Positions 45,901 to 54,536 of a DNA stretch of 64,000 nucleotides are shown here, piece after piece. The position numbers and the translations under genes are program-made. The DNA comes from Anaerolineales bacterium. GTDB lineage: Bacteria; Chloroflexota; Anaerolineae; Anaerolineales; Villigracilaceae. Under the pieces are notes generated by a model that was given only the letters and a program-made list of their open reading frames with translations, had not been told where the DNA came from and searched no databases. Position 1 is the stretch's first letter. Each line of letters opens with the position of its first letter. The stretch lies in assembly GCA_030834895.1 (NCBI GenBank), contig JAUQXA010000053.1:19494-83493 (forward strand), written 5' to 3'.

Positions 45901-47653
45901 TCGCTCGTGGGCGGGCGCACCGATTATCGTCAACAATAAGGTCATCGCCCTCTTTTCGCTCGATAGTACCGAATCGAATTTTTTCTCAGCAGAACACATC
46001 GAATTATTGCGCGCCTTTACGGGGCAGGCCTCCCTTGCCCTGCAAAACGCCCGCCTGTTCGAGCAGACGGAACGCCGTTTGCAGGAATTTGCCGCCCTCT
46101 ACGAAACCAGCACCATTCTTTCCGGAGAAAATGAATTGAATGCCATGCTGCAAGCCATTGTGGAAAATGCCAGAAAACTGCTGGACACGGCGTCCAGCGG
46201 TATCTATCTATACCTTAAAGAGAGCGATGAACTTGAACTGACCGTTGACGTAACTCCCTACTCGATCATTGGAACGCGTTTGAAATCCGGTGAAGGTGTC
46301 GCTGGGCATGTGGCAAAAAAACGCGAGACGTTACGACTGGACGATTACTCCACCTGGGAGAACCGCTCATTAAAATATGAGGACACGTTATTCCATGCGG
46401 TTCTCGGAGTGCCGATGCTTTATGGAGGGGAATTGATTGGCGTATTAATGGTGGGCGAAACAGGCAATTCCATACGCAAGTTTACCGAAGCCGACGAGCG
46501 CCTGCTTTCACTTTTTGCCTCACAGGCAGCGGGAGCCATCCATTCGGCGCGCCTGCGTGACCAGACGGAACGCAGGCTGGATCAGTTGCAGGCCTTGCAT
46601 ACGATTGACCGCGCCATCTCCTCCTCCTTCGACCTGCATCCGATTCTCAACACGGTCATCTCCCAAACCATTACCCAATTGAATGTGGATGCCGTTGACG
46701 TGCTTTTATATCATCCCCATCTGCAAACGCTGGATTATGTCGCAGGTCGAGGATTCCGTACCCGCGCCATCGAGCAGACTCGTCTGCGGCTGGGGGAATG
46801 TTATTCAGGACGTGCCGCCTTCGAGCGCCGAATGGTACATGTCCCCAACCTGCGAGATGCAGGGACTAATTTTACGCGCACCGACATGTTGAGGTCGGAA
46901 GAATTTCTGGAGCTTTACGCCGTGCCTCTCATTGCCAAGGGGGAAATAAAAGGCGTGCTGGAAGTCTTTCATCGCACACCAATATCTTCAAATCCGGAAT
47001 GGCTGGACTTTTTGGAAACCCTGGCAAAGCAGGCCGCCATCACCATCGACCAGACACAGCTATTCGACAATTTACAACGCGCCAATCTCGAACTTGTCAT
47101 TGCCTACGATGCCACCATCGAGGGATGGGCGCGGGCACTGGACCTGCGCGACAAGGAGACCGAAAGCCACACTGAGCGGGTGACCGAATTGACCATTTCC
47201 CTCGCCAGGGCAATGGGCGTAAGGGAAGGCGAGATTCTCAACATCCGGCGCGGCGCTCTGTTACACGATATCGGCAAGATGGGCATCCCGGACGATATTC
47301 TGCTCAAGGAGGGGAAACTCACGGACAAGGAGTGGGCAATCATGCGCCGTCACCCGCAATTTGCCTATGAAATGCTGCAACCGATTAAATACCTGCGGCA
47401 GTCTTTTGACATCCCATACTGTCATCACGAGAAATGGGATGGCACCGGCTATCCGCGTGGATTGAAAGGCGAACAGATTCCGCTGGCCGCGCGCATCTTC
47501 GCCATTGCAGACGTATGGGATGCTCTCACCAGTGACCGTCCCTATCGCAAGGCATGGACAAATGAAAAAGCCCTGTCCCATATCATGGAGCAGAGTGGAA
47601 AGCAGTTCGACCCGAAGGTTGTGGAGGCATTTTTGAATTTGATCGGTGGTTGA
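42947..47653 (+). CDS. Giant receptor: SBP3 sensor, PAS and GAF domains, HD-GYP phosphodiesterase
   Basis: 1568 residues from the ATG at 42,947 (AAGGAGG at 42,932); the TTG/ATG at 42,914 overlaps the previous stop and lacks such a site. N-terminal membrane/lipobox-like segment (LASCARAS), an extracellular amino-acid-type binding domain (about 45-265; VVMDNNYPPYIFLDEQGNPQGI), membrane helix about 269-290, three PAS domains (about 308-680), four GAF domains (about 690-1365), and HD-GYP (about 1380-1565). HD-GYP motifs are complete: HDIGKMGIPDDIL (about 1439), HHEKWDGTGYPRGLKGEQIPLAARIF (about 1492-1517), ADVWDALTSDRPYR. It is expected to hydrolyse c-di-GMP in response to an external solute. Confidence 0.92.
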   Translation: MKKRSRRQNYTAIIITAVILLGVLASCARASLIPVTSSTTHIRVVMDNNYPPYIFLDEQGNPQGILVDQWALWEKHTGVEVELSAIHWEDALEGMKNGEYDVIDTIFYTRERAELYNFTEAYARINVPIFFHNNISGIAGLDDLNGFRVAVKAGDADAEFLENAGVKNLVYYDSYEEIVQAAERGDENVFVIDQPPGLYFIYKYGLQSQFNYSEPLFSGEFHRAVKKGDTAVLNLVESGFASISKSEYQAIENRWLGVQHYYKWQEYLPYFQAGLLIVLLGIATLVVFNRTLQRRVAQRTQELKQALADLQKSERKYREIFDAPTEAIFIQSVSTGRILQVNKSMLQMFGYESEEEVISGGMAGIGDSEPPYSREDAAKKAKLAMEEGPQVFDWLAKKKNGENFWAEVSLRYAEIDGEGQTLIVVRDITKRKRAEEALRASESSLREAQEIANMGSYVLNFSTGMWESSAILDRIFGIDDSYIRSVEGWSNLIHPEHRAQMTDYFTNEVAGTHTPFDREYKIIRQNDKAERWLHGLGALEFDGQGKLLSMHGVIQDITERKQAEEALRESEQIYRKMNENSPLGMHFYRLEGNDLVFVGANPAADKLLGVDNSQFVGKTLGEAFPLLIQTEVPKHYRDAAAKGIPWSTEQIDYEDGQIKGAFEVRAFQTTPGNMVAVFADVTARKKAGEEMRQRVVELETLYESGLAINQLLDPKQIGQKVIELLAQKLDWHHTTIRLYHPQDESLELLAFNQPGLKNESERREVADRFNKLIAHSGQGVSGWAVRHKQVVRSNDLSKDPRYVNTYPGLQSGLYVPMMIGERVVGVISIESERPNAFNHADERLAATLANQAASALENARLFEAERKQRQVSEALRDALHAGASMSASLDFETIFDRLLEALERVVPFEGACIMLVEAESQRINIAKLRGYRMLNEQLFQNLSKFSFEISRVENLRWMLEHKEPMIIPDVSQYPSWIRIPESIFTRSWAGAPIIVNNKVIALFSLDSTESNFFSAEHIELLRAFTGQASLALQNARLFEQTERRLQEFAALYETSTILSGENELNAMLQAIVENARKLLDTASSGIYLYLKESDELELTVDVTPYSIIGTRLKSGEGVAGHVAKKRETLRLDDYSTWENRSLKYEDTLFHAVLGVPMLYGGELIGVLMVGETGNSIRKFTEADERLLSLFASQAAGAIHSARLRDQTERRLDQLQALHTIDRAISSSFDLHPILNTVISQTITQLNVDAVDVLLYHPHLQTLDYVAGRGFRTRAIEQTRLRLGECYSGRAAFERRMVHVPNLRDAGTNFTRTDMLRSEEFLELYAVPLIAKGEIKGVLEVFHRTPISSNPEWLDFLETLAKQAAITIDQTQLFDNLQRANLELVIAYDATIEGWARALDLRDKETESHTERVTELTISLARAMGVREGEILNIRRGALLHDIGKMGIPDDILLKEGKLTDKEWAIMRRHPQFAYEMLQPIKYLRQSFDIPYCHHEKWDGTGYPRGLKGEQIPLAARIFAIADVWDALTSDRPYRKAWTNEKALSHIMEQSGKQFDPKVVEAFLNLIGG

Positions 47654-47825
47654 AAATCTTCGCAGAATAACGGCAGCCCAAAGGGTGGACATTGCATCAG
47701 CCATGGACCGTCACAAATTTCTCCTTTTCCATCCATGGCGCACGCTATTTGTGACCGTGTTGGGTATAATCGCCCAGGTTTATTGGTAATTCACGCAGCA
47801 GGTAAAAATACATCGGTCCGCAACA

Positions 47826-47844
47826 GCCAGCTTCAGGCTGGCTT
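47826..47844. repeat. Small hairpin before the third c-di-GMP gene
   Basis: AGCCAGC, TTCAG loop, GCTGGCT, ending just before the GTG start region near 47,850. It could hinder or regulate initiation. I compared it with c-di-GMP riboswitches and saw no match. Confidence 0.4.
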
Positions 47845-47849
47845 AATCT

Positions 47850-50300
47850 GTGAATTTGGGCTGGTCCGGCCCACCCAGCGAGGATGATTTGAATGACTGC
47901 AGGAATACTCCAAAAATCGACAGTGCCTCCTCACCAGTGGTGACTGACCACAGTCGCGACCTTTTACTTGCGCTCAGTCGCACCGCCCAATCCATTCAAC
48001 GGGCGCGCACAGAGGAAGAGGTATACCGCGCCGTCGGGGATCAAATCAAATCCCTTGGCGGGGAGGCGACATTGCTCATGGTCAATGACGATTGCCAGTC
48101 ATTATCCATGGCCTATACATCCTATTCATCAAAACTGATTCGCAAGGCTGAAAAAATCACGGGGCTTTCATTGCAGGAGTATCGAGTCCCGTTTTCACCG
48201 ACCAGCATTTATGGGCGCGCCCTGAATGGAGGGAAAACGATATTTATCGATTCAACCAGTCAGGCGATTGCCGAAGTCCTTCCTGAATCGCTCCACCCGT
48301 TCATAAACCCGATAATCTCCCTGTTCAATCTTCATCAGGGGGCCCTTTGTCCTTTGCGGGTCGATGATGAAATATTGGGATTGTTGAAGGTAAACGGCTC
48401 GTTCCTCAACGGACAAGACCTGTCCGCCATGGAATCCTTTGCCGGGCAGATCGCGGTGGGACTGCAAAACGTGCGCCTGATGCAAAAATTACAGGATGAG
48501 CTGGCTGTGCGCAAACAAGCGGAGGAGTCCCTAAAGAAAAGTGAAGCACAATATCGGCTGCTGGCAGACCATACCACGGACACGATTTGGATGTCGGACA
48601 TGAATCTGAAAACGACCTATGTCAGCCCTTCCCTGGAAAGGATCAGGGGATATACGCTGGAAGAACTTCACGAACTGCCTCTTGAACAGAATTTGACTCC
48701 CGCTTCATTTCAGTTGGCGCTGGAAGTTTTTGCCACGGAGATTCCAAAAGTGTATGCCGATCCCGATCACTCTCCCGTCGTAACCCTGGAACTTGATTTT
48801 CTCAACCGAGATGGGACAATCTACTCCACTGAAACCAAACTAAGCATCGTGCGCGACGAAAATAGGAACCCGGTCTCCATTTTGGGCGAAAGCAGGGATA
48901 TTGCCGAAAGAAAACAAGCAGAGAAGGCATTGCTTGAAAGCGAAGGATACTATCGTACGCTGATCGAAAACGCAACGGATGGCATTCTGGTTGTAAATAT
49001 GGATGGGACAATCCGTTACGAAAGTCCATCCGTCACGCGCATGTTGGGACATGGTCCCGATGCCCTGATCGGTACCAGCACCTTTGACTTGATCCACCCG
49101 GACGACCTCGCGTCGATACTTGCCGCATTTGCAGAAGGGCTGCAAATACCCGGTTTTATCCATCGCGGTGAATATCGTCTGCGTCATTCCGGCGGAGAGT
49201 GGCGTTATTTTGAAATCATCTGCCATTTTTTGTTGAAAGACCCTGTGGTTGCGGGGGTCATCGTCAATGGACGCGATATCACTGACCGCAAGCAGGCAGA
49301 GGAAGCCCTGGTAAAAAGCGAAAAGCAATACCGCCTGTTAGCCGAAAGGATGGCGGATGTGGTTTGGGTCCTCGACGCACGGACGATGAGGTTCAAGTAC
49401 GTCAGCCCGTCCGTGGAAAAATTGCTTGGCTACACCCCGGAGGAAATATTGGGATTATCCCTCGAGCAAATTCTTCTCCCTGATTCGCTGGAGTTTATTA
49501 ACATGACTTTCCCGGATCGGGTTCGTCAATTCCAAGAGGGTGACCGGACTGCCGTAACCAGGTTGTTTACATTGGATCAACGCAGAAAGGACGGCTCGAG
49601 CATTACGGTGGAGATCATAAGCAAGTTGGTGGTAAATGAAAAAATGGACCTGGAAGTGGTTGGGGTATCGCGCGATATTACCCAGCGCAAGCAGGCGGAG
49701 GATGAATTGCGACGCGCGAACGAGTCCCTTGAAACAGCGCACCGCGAACTCCAGAAAATGTTTGCGCATGAGCAATTACTGGCCCGCACTGACGGCTTAA
49801 CCAGGCTCTACAACCGGCGTTATTTCTTCGAACTTGCCACACGCGAGTTTAAAGCCAGCATGAGATACCAGCGTCCACTGACGATCATTTTGTTCGATTT
49901 GGACGGTTTCAAGCAGATCAACGACACCTTTGGGCATGCCACCGGCGATGCCATCCTGTTCCAAATTGCGCAAACAGCCGCGGCGCAGATACGCAATGTA
50001 GATATACTGGCGCGTTATGGAGGAGATGAATTCGTTATCCTTCTGCCTCAGACTCATGCCCGGGAGGCGTTCTTGATTGCGGAACGCGTCCGCAACAGCG
50101 TGGCTGCCACACACACACACGTGACAGCAGAGAACAGCCCATTTGCTGTGACGCTCAGCCTTGGGGTATCCGAAATCCTTCTTTCGCCGCAGGATGAATC
50201 GGTGGAGGATATCATTCGTCGCGCTGATAAAGCCCTGTACAAAGTCAAGCAAAACGGCAACAATCAGACATTGATCTTTACCCCGGATTCCATACCATGA
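47850..50300 (+). CDS. Diguanylate cyclase with GAF and three PAS domains
   Basis: 816 residues. GAF-like domain about 40-210 paralogous to that of the protein at 41,019 (shared HSRDLLLALSR, QSxQRAxT, MESFAxQIAV, NVRL), PAS about 225-345, 350-470 and 475-605, GGDEF about 640-805. GGDEF motif at about 724, preceded by RNVD (I-site). The start is a non-ATG codon about 196 bp after the HD-GYP gene; the first residues MNLGWSGPP differ from the paralogue, so the true start may be slightly downstream. The stop overlaps the start of the P1 peptidase (ATGA). Confidence 0.9.
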   Translation: MNLGWSGPPSEDDLNDCRNTPKIDSASSPVVTDHSRDLLLALSRTAQSIQRARTEEEVYRAVGDQIKSLGGEATLLMVNDDCQSLSMAYTSYSSKLIRKAEKITGLSLQEYRVPFSPTSIYGRALNGGKTIFIDSTSQAIAEVLPESLHPFINPIISLFNLHQGALCPLRVDDEILGLLKVNGSFLNGQDLSAMESFAGQIAVGLQNVRLMQKLQDELAVRKQAEESLKKSEAQYRLLADHTTDTIWMSDMNLKTTYVSPSLERIRGYTLEELHELPLEQNLTPASFQLALEVFATEIPKVYADPDHSPVVTLELDFLNRDGTIYSTETKLSIVRDENRNPVSILGESRDIAERKQAEKALLESEGYYRTLIENATDGILVVNMDGTIRYESPSVTRMLGHGPDALIGTSTFDLIHPDDLASILAAFAEGLQIPGFIHRGEYRLRHSGGEWRYFEIICHFLLKDPVVAGVIVNGRDITDRKQAEEALVKSEKQYRLLAERMADVVWVLDARTMRFKYVSPSVEKLLGYTPEEILGLSLEQILLPDSLEFINMTFPDRVRQFQEGDRTAVTRLFTLDQRRKDGSSITVEIISKLVVNEKMDLEVVGVSRDITQRKQAEDELRRANESLETAHRELQKMFAHEQLLARTDGLTRLYNRRYFFELATREFKASMRYQRPLTIILFDLDGFKQINDTFGHATGDAILFQIAQTAAAQIRNVDILARYGGDEFVILLPQTHAREAFLIAERVRNSVAATHTHVTAENSPFAVTLSLGVSEILLSPQDESVEDIIRRADKALYKVKQNGNNQTLIFTPDSIP

Positions 50301-51304
50301 AATCGAAAAATTCCATTACCGATGTAAGCGGCATTGAAGTTGGACATGCGCAGGATGAAGAAGCGCTCACTGGCTGCACTGTGATCCTCTGTCGAAAGGG
50401 CGCGGTTGCCGGTGTGGACGTGCGCGGTGGCGCGCCCGGCACGCGTGAGACCGACCTGTTGAATCCCATTAATCTCGTCGAGAAAGTTCATGCGATCGTT
50501 TTGGCTGGTGGCTCCGCCTTTGGTCTGGACGCGTCCAACGGCGTAATGCGTTACCTCGAAGAACACAAGATCGGATTCAACACCGGCGTTGCGAAAGTGC
50601 CGATTGTCCCCTCTGCGATTTTGTATGACCTAGCTGTCGGCCGCGCGGACGTTCGGCCTGATTCCGCAATGGGGGCTTTAGCCGCCGCTTCAGCCCGCGA
50701 TCTTACCGCGTCTGATCGGCCCGCGGAAGGGAACGTCGGCGCGGGCACAGGCGCATCCGTTGGCAAGATGTTTGGCACGGCTCTGGCGATGAAATCCGGG
50801 CTGGGAACCGCCGGCATGGACATCGGCGGGGGCGTGATCGTCGGCGCTATCGTCGCGGTCAATGCATTCGGTGATGTGGTTGACCCAAAGACGGGTGAGA
50901 TTATCGCTGGACTTCGCTCCGGGAAAGTTGGTCCGCTGCGAGTTGGGGGGAAAGGTCAATTTGCGGATACGCTTGCGATGATGAAATCTCCTGTGGGACG
51001 TGGAGTCCTCAGCCTTGCAAGTCGAGCCAACACAGTGATCGGCGTCGTGGCAACCAATGCCAAGTTGACAAAAGCCCAGGCAACGAAAGTCGCGCAGATG
51101 GCACAGGACGGCATCGGACGTATCATCCGCCCTGCCCACACCATGCTCGATGGCGACGTGATCTTCGCGTTGTCCATTGGTGCGAAAAAAGTGGACGTTT
51201 CCATCATTGGTGCGTTCGCGGCGGAAGTGATGGCGCAGGCAATTATCAGGGCGGTGAAAACGGCAAAGTCCGCTGGTGGATTGCCGGGATTGAGTAAAAT
51301 ATAA
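50297..51304 (+). CDS. P1 family peptidase (DmpA/OAT-like, S58)
   Basis: 335 residues. N-terminal nucleophile-type aminopeptidase family, self-processed in characterised members. Family segments: ITDVSGIEVGHAQ, TVILCRKGAVAGVDVRGGAPGTRETDLL, VLAGGSAFGLDA, GNVGAGTGASVGKMFG and DIGGGVIVGAIVAVNAFGDVVDP. It starts within the stop of the upstream cyclase gene (ATGA), which makes co-translation likely; no metabolic link to c-di-GMP is known to me. The substrate, probably short or beta-amino-acid peptides, is not determined. Confidence 0.9.
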   Translation: MKSKNSITDVSGIEVGHAQDEEALTGCTVILCRKGAVAGVDVRGGAPGTRETDLLNPINLVEKVHAIVLAGGSAFGLDASNGVMRYLEEHKIGFNTGVAKVPIVPSAILYDLAVGRADVRPDSAMGALAAASARDLTASDRPAEGNVGAGTGASVGKMFGTALAMKSGLGTAGMDIGGGVIVGAIVAVNAFGDVVDPKTGEIIAGLRSGKVGPLRVGGKGQFADTLAMMKSPVGRGVLSLASRANTVIGVVATNAKLTKAQATKVAQMAQDGIGRIIRPAHTMLDGDVIFALSIGAKKVDVSIIGAFAAEVMAQAIIRAVKTAKSAGGLPGLSKI

Positions 51305-51353
51305 CCACCGAACCGTAACCAGGCGCTGTCTTCACAGCTCCTGTGGAGTAAAT

Positions 51354-52016
51354 ATGCGAGCGCTCATTTTTGACCTTGACGGAACACTGGTTGACACAGT
51401 CTATGCACACGTTTTTGCCTGGCAGTGCGCATTTGCGGAGGCCGACATGGCAATTGACGGTTGGCGGATTCACCGGCGAATCGGGATGAGTGGAGGCCTG
51501 TTTACGCGCGCGGCCGGGCGCGAGCTTGGCCATGAACTCGACCCACGGGAAGTTGCCGCTCTTCAAGCGCGTCATGGAGAATTATTCGCACAGCTTCTTC
51601 CAAAGAGGCGTCCCCTGCCGGGAGCGGTGGAACTCCTGCGGTTCCTTCGTTCAAACAATATAATACATGGTATTGCAACCTCGGGGAGTCGGCCGGAAAT
51701 CAATGCGTCGCTGGATATATTGGAAGTACCCAACGATGTGTTGGTGGTCGAACGTAATGATGTGATTCGGGCAAAACCCGAACCCGACCTTTTTCTCGCC
51801 TGCCAGCAACGGCTTGGGGTTCGCATCGAGGATTGCTACGTGATCGGAGACGCTGTATGGGATCTCCTGGCCGCCCGCCGCGCCGGGATGTTAAGCATCG
51901 GATTACTGAGCGGCGGGTATGGTGAAGATGAACTCATCAAGGCTGGCGCATTTCGGGTTTATCGTGACACATTGGAGTTGTATCATTCTTTGGATGAACT
52001 TGGCGTTTTGCCTTAA
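51354..52016 (+). CDS. HAD-superfamily hydrolase, phosphoglycolate-phosphatase-like
   Basis: 220 residues. Motif I DLDGTLVDT (catalytic Asp near residue 8), a helical cap domain, motif II ATSGSRPEI, Lys in IRAKPEPDLFLAC, and the motif IV region VIGDAVWDLLAARRAGM. It is related to beta-phosphoglucomutase/phosphoglycolate phosphatase proteins; the substrate cannot be told. CTGTGGAG precedes the ATG. Confidence 0.88.
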   Translation: MRALIFDLDGTLVDTVYAHVFAWQCAFAEADMAIDGWRIHRRIGMSGGLFTRAAGRELGHELDPREVAALQARHGELFAQLLPKRRPLPGAVELLRFLRSNNIIHGIATSGSRPEINASLDILEVPNDVLVVERNDVIRAKPEPDLFLACQQRLGVRIEDCYVIGDAVWDLLAARRAGMLSIGLLSGGYGEDELIKAGAFRVYRDTLELYHSLDELGVLP

Positions 52017-52061
52017 AGTTTTAGCAGGCATTATAGATTCAATCGAATATCATTCCATCAT

Positions 52062-52649
52062 ATGAAAAATCAAAATGGTCTCGAAAAACTCAAAAATTTG
52101 GCCATGCAGATGGCTGTTATCCCCGCAAGTGAATGGGAGCATTTTGTTCAGCATCTCTCTGAACGCTCATTTGAGAAAAATGCCTATCTGGTCAGCGCCG
52201 GGGATGTATCCGACAACTTTTATTTCATCGTCAAGGGACTGGTGAGGTTTTTCTACAGCACCAAAGATGGGAAGGAATTCAACAAGCATTTTGCCATGGA
52301 AAACAGTTTTGCTGGTTCCTTCCATTCACTGGTCCTGCAAGAACCCTGCCCGTTCTTCGTTCAAGCCTTGGAAAAAACCGAAACAATTGTCCTGCCGAAC
52401 TACGTGTTAAATGAGTTTTATGATCGGCATGCGTGCTGGGAACGGCTTGGTCGTAAAACCGCTGAGCATCTTATCTTCATCAAGGAGGCGCGGGAAAAGG
52501 AACTGTTGCTTGATTCTTTGGAGACCCGCTATCGGAGGTTTTTGAAGGAATTTCCGGGACTGGTGGATAGAATGCCCCAATATCATATTGCTTCTTACCT
52601 GGGGGTTACAGACGTGGCTTTATCCCGCATTCGTAAAAAAATCAAATAA
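52062..52649 (+). CDS. Crp/Fnr-family transcriptional regulator
   Basis: 195 residues: an N-terminal cyclic-nucleotide-binding fold (about 15-135; RSFEKNAYLVSAGDVSDNFYFIVKGLVRFF) without the classical cAMP Arg/Ser phosphate cassette, then a short C-terminal winged helix whose recognition helix is in YLGVTDVALSRIRKKIK. It belongs to the Bacteroidetes/Firmicutes-like small Crp group. A 14-bp perfect palindrome lies 9 bp after its stop and upstream of the following methyltransferase gene, so that gene may be its target. Confidence 0.88.
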   Translation: MKNQNGLEKLKNLAMQMAVIPASEWEHFVQHLSERSFEKNAYLVSAGDVSDNFYFIVKGLVRFFYSTKDGKEFNKHFAMENSFAGSFHSLVLQEPCPFFVQALEKTETIVLPNYVLNEFYDRHACWERLGRKTAEHLIFIKEAREKELLLDSLETRYRRFLKEFPGLVDRMPQYHIASYLGVTDVALSRIRKKIK

Positions 52650-52657
52650 TCAAAAAA

Positions 52658-52671
52658 TTAACCCGGGTTAA
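52658..52671. promoter_or_regulatory. Palindrome, candidate operator
   Basis: TTAACCCGGGTTAA, a perfect 14-bp inverted repeat in the gap between the Crp/Fnr regulator and the methyltransferase gene, in an AT-rich setting. It is about 100 bp before the 52,770 start codon. The size and symmetry suit a dimeric regulator. Confidence 0.5.
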
Positions 52672-52769
52672 TGATATTTTCCCTGGTGTCTGCTATCGTA
52701 GGCTCATGATGCAGCCGAAATATAATCGCGCATCCAAAACTTATAAAAACAAACGACAGGAGATACGTG

Positions 52770-53402
52770 ATGATCAATGAAACCATTTTTCAGGTGCTTT
52801 TTATCTTTATCGCCGCCGGTTTTGTCGTCCTTTGGGGGCATAACCTTGTATCCATTGGCGTCACCGGTGACAAGTTTTACACAGCGACCGAGGGCATGAT
52901 AATTGCCACACCGCGTTTTCTCCTGTTGGGCGCAAGCCTGGCGGGCATGTTGGTTTATAGTGTCAACCCATATCTGATGAAATGGTCCGCACTTCCCCTG
53001 GTATCTTGGGCGCGATGGCTCGGATTCTTCACAGGGGCAACTGCTTTGGCGCTTTTTTTCTGGGTGCTTCGGTCGCTGGGTCGGAACTTCAGCACCACAC
53101 TGACCATAAAAAGGGATCAAACCCTTGTCATTCAGGGACCATACCAATGGATACGCCATCCCATGTATACCTCATTTGTATTCCTGTGGATTGGTTATTT
53201 TTTGCTCTCGACCAATTGGTTTATCGGGCTGACCGGGATATTGGGTTTTATATGGGCAATTGTGGTCCGTACTCCCAAAGAAGAGCGGATGATGATCGAC
53301 CGGTTTGGGAACGATTATATTGCCTACATGAAACGCACGGGATGTTATTTACCTCGTTGGTCAGGAAGGAAAACTGCAGCCGAGTACCAGGCCGAAAAAT
53401 GA
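52770..53402 (+). CDS. ICMT/PEMT-like integral membrane methyltransferase
   Basis: About 210 residues, five membrane helices. The C-terminal SAM-binding region has GPYQWIRHPMYTSFVF, RTPKEERMMIDRFGNDYIAYMKRTGCYLP, the pattern of isoprenylcysteine carboxyl methyltransferase/phospholipid methyltransferase relatives. The ATG at 52,770 follows ACAGGAGATAC. It is probably under the regulator at 52,062. The substrate is unknown; in bacteria these proteins methylate lipids or quinone-like compounds as often as proteins. Confidence 0.85.
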   Translation: MINETIFQVLFIFIAAGFVVLWGHNLVSIGVTGDKFYTATEGMIIATPRFLLLGASLAGMLVYSVNPYLMKWSALPLVSWARWLGFFTGATALALFFWVLRSLGRNFSTTLTIKRDQTLVIQGPYQWIRHPMYTSFVFLWIGYFLLSTNWFIGLTGILGFIWAIVVRTPKEERMMIDRFGNDYIAYMKRTGCYLPRWSGRKTAAEYQAEK

Positions 53403-53617
53403 GTTTTTGTCGGCGGCAATATCCCATCACCCCTTCACACAGATCAGCCGCCCCTCCGGAAAATGCAGGCTGACCGGGGTGATCCTGCCCTGTGACAAAT
53501 GTCCGATGATTGCCTCATCTCCAACAGCAAACTTTTGGGCTACTTGACCGCATTGACTGAAAACCGTACAATGCCGGGACTTTATTCCGGTAATAGTCAC
53601 TTTAGAGGTTGAATCAA

Positions 53618-54193
53618 ATGAAAACAATTTTTAAATCATTCGTTGCATTAGCCGTAACGGCATTAGTCCCAATTGTAGAGTATCTCTCTGTAATTGTTTT
53701 GTTTAGCGGTCTCGTATTATCGTCTGTGGGCATGAATTCGACGCTCAATTGGGGGGATTTCAAAGACATGTTTACATGGGCGGCCCTCCTGATGATGTTT
53801 GCCGTTCCGGTTGCCTTTGGATACGTATTCCTGGTTGGGCCTCCCACCCTTCTTGCCGGCTGGTATTTTAGAGCCATTCGCTGGTGGTCTGTTCTTGTTG
53901 CGGCTTTTGTTGTCAGCGTGGTCCCTGCGACTCTTTCCCTGCTTTCCGCTCCAATTGGTCCACCTGAAACCCCATACTTATGGCAAGACCTTAGCGTCGA
54001 AAACCTCGGCTTTGTCGCAATGACAATAATCGTCATGGGATTTGTTGGATTAAGTAGCGGCCTTGTCTTCTGGCTTTTGTGGAGGTATTGGGTCTCTCCT
54101 AATTCACCCGCTGGTCGCCCCTTATCGCTATCGCCACAAGTGAAAATTAATTCACCAGATATGAATGAAATAAAAGCGCCTGACACAGCGTAA
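53618..54193 (+). CDS. Membrane protein, unknown function
   Basis: 191 residues from the ATG at 53,618 (TTAGAGG at about 9 bp); a TTG at 53,609 sits too close to that site. Four to five membrane helices with a Pro/Gly-rich middle section (VGPPTLLAGWYFRAIRWW) and a polar C-terminal tail of 35 residues. No domain that I recognise. It stands alone; a terminator-like hairpin lies 160 bp downstream. Confidence 0.6.
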   Translation: MKTIFKSFVALAVTALVPIVEYLSVIVLFSGLVLSSVGMNSTLNWGDFKDMFTWAALLMMFAVPVAFGYVFLVGPPTLLAGWYFRAIRWWSVLVAAFVVSVVPATLSLLSAPIGPPETPYLWQDLSVENLGFVAMTIIVMGFVGLSSGLVFWLLWRYWVSPNSPAGRPLSLSPQVKINSPDMNEIKAPDTA

Positions 54194-54353
54194 AACAACT
54201 TGCGGAAGTTCTGGCATTGAGACCGGACCTCAGACAGATCGAGTAAATACTGAAGACCTCTCGTTCGACGGCACAACCTCACTCTGGCAAAAACAGGGCG
54301 GGGATGGTGAAGGTTGTCTGTATCACCAAAACTTGCCAGCGGGAAACAAAAAA

Positions 54354-54396
54354 ACAGCCCCGAGTCTCTTGCTTTCGGAGCCGTCTGTTCGTTTTT
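54354..54396. terminator. Bidirectional terminator-like hairpin
   Basis: ACAGCCCCGA and TCGGAG...CTGT arms flanked by A7 on the left and GTTTTT on the right, so T-runs follow on both strands. The pairing has one or two mismatches. Confidence 0.5.
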
Positions 54397-54536
54397 ATCT
54401 CGTTTTTCAATTTCAGTGGGCTTTACCCTTGACATTGCCGTTTATCGGTAGGCGGCAGCATGGAACGCCAAGCGTTTTGCTTGAGAATGAATACAAACTC
54501 CATTTCATATGAAATACGAATAACGATAATAATATA

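Noticed and set aside
47760..47850. c-di-GMP riboswitch before the third c-di-GMP gene
   Set aside because: Only a simple 7-bp hairpin is present; the conserved GEMM core was not found.
53427..53627. 66-residue - strand ORF with three Cys
   Set aside because: It overlaps the start of the + strand gene at 53,618, has no clear ribosome site, and I could not match it to a family with confidence.
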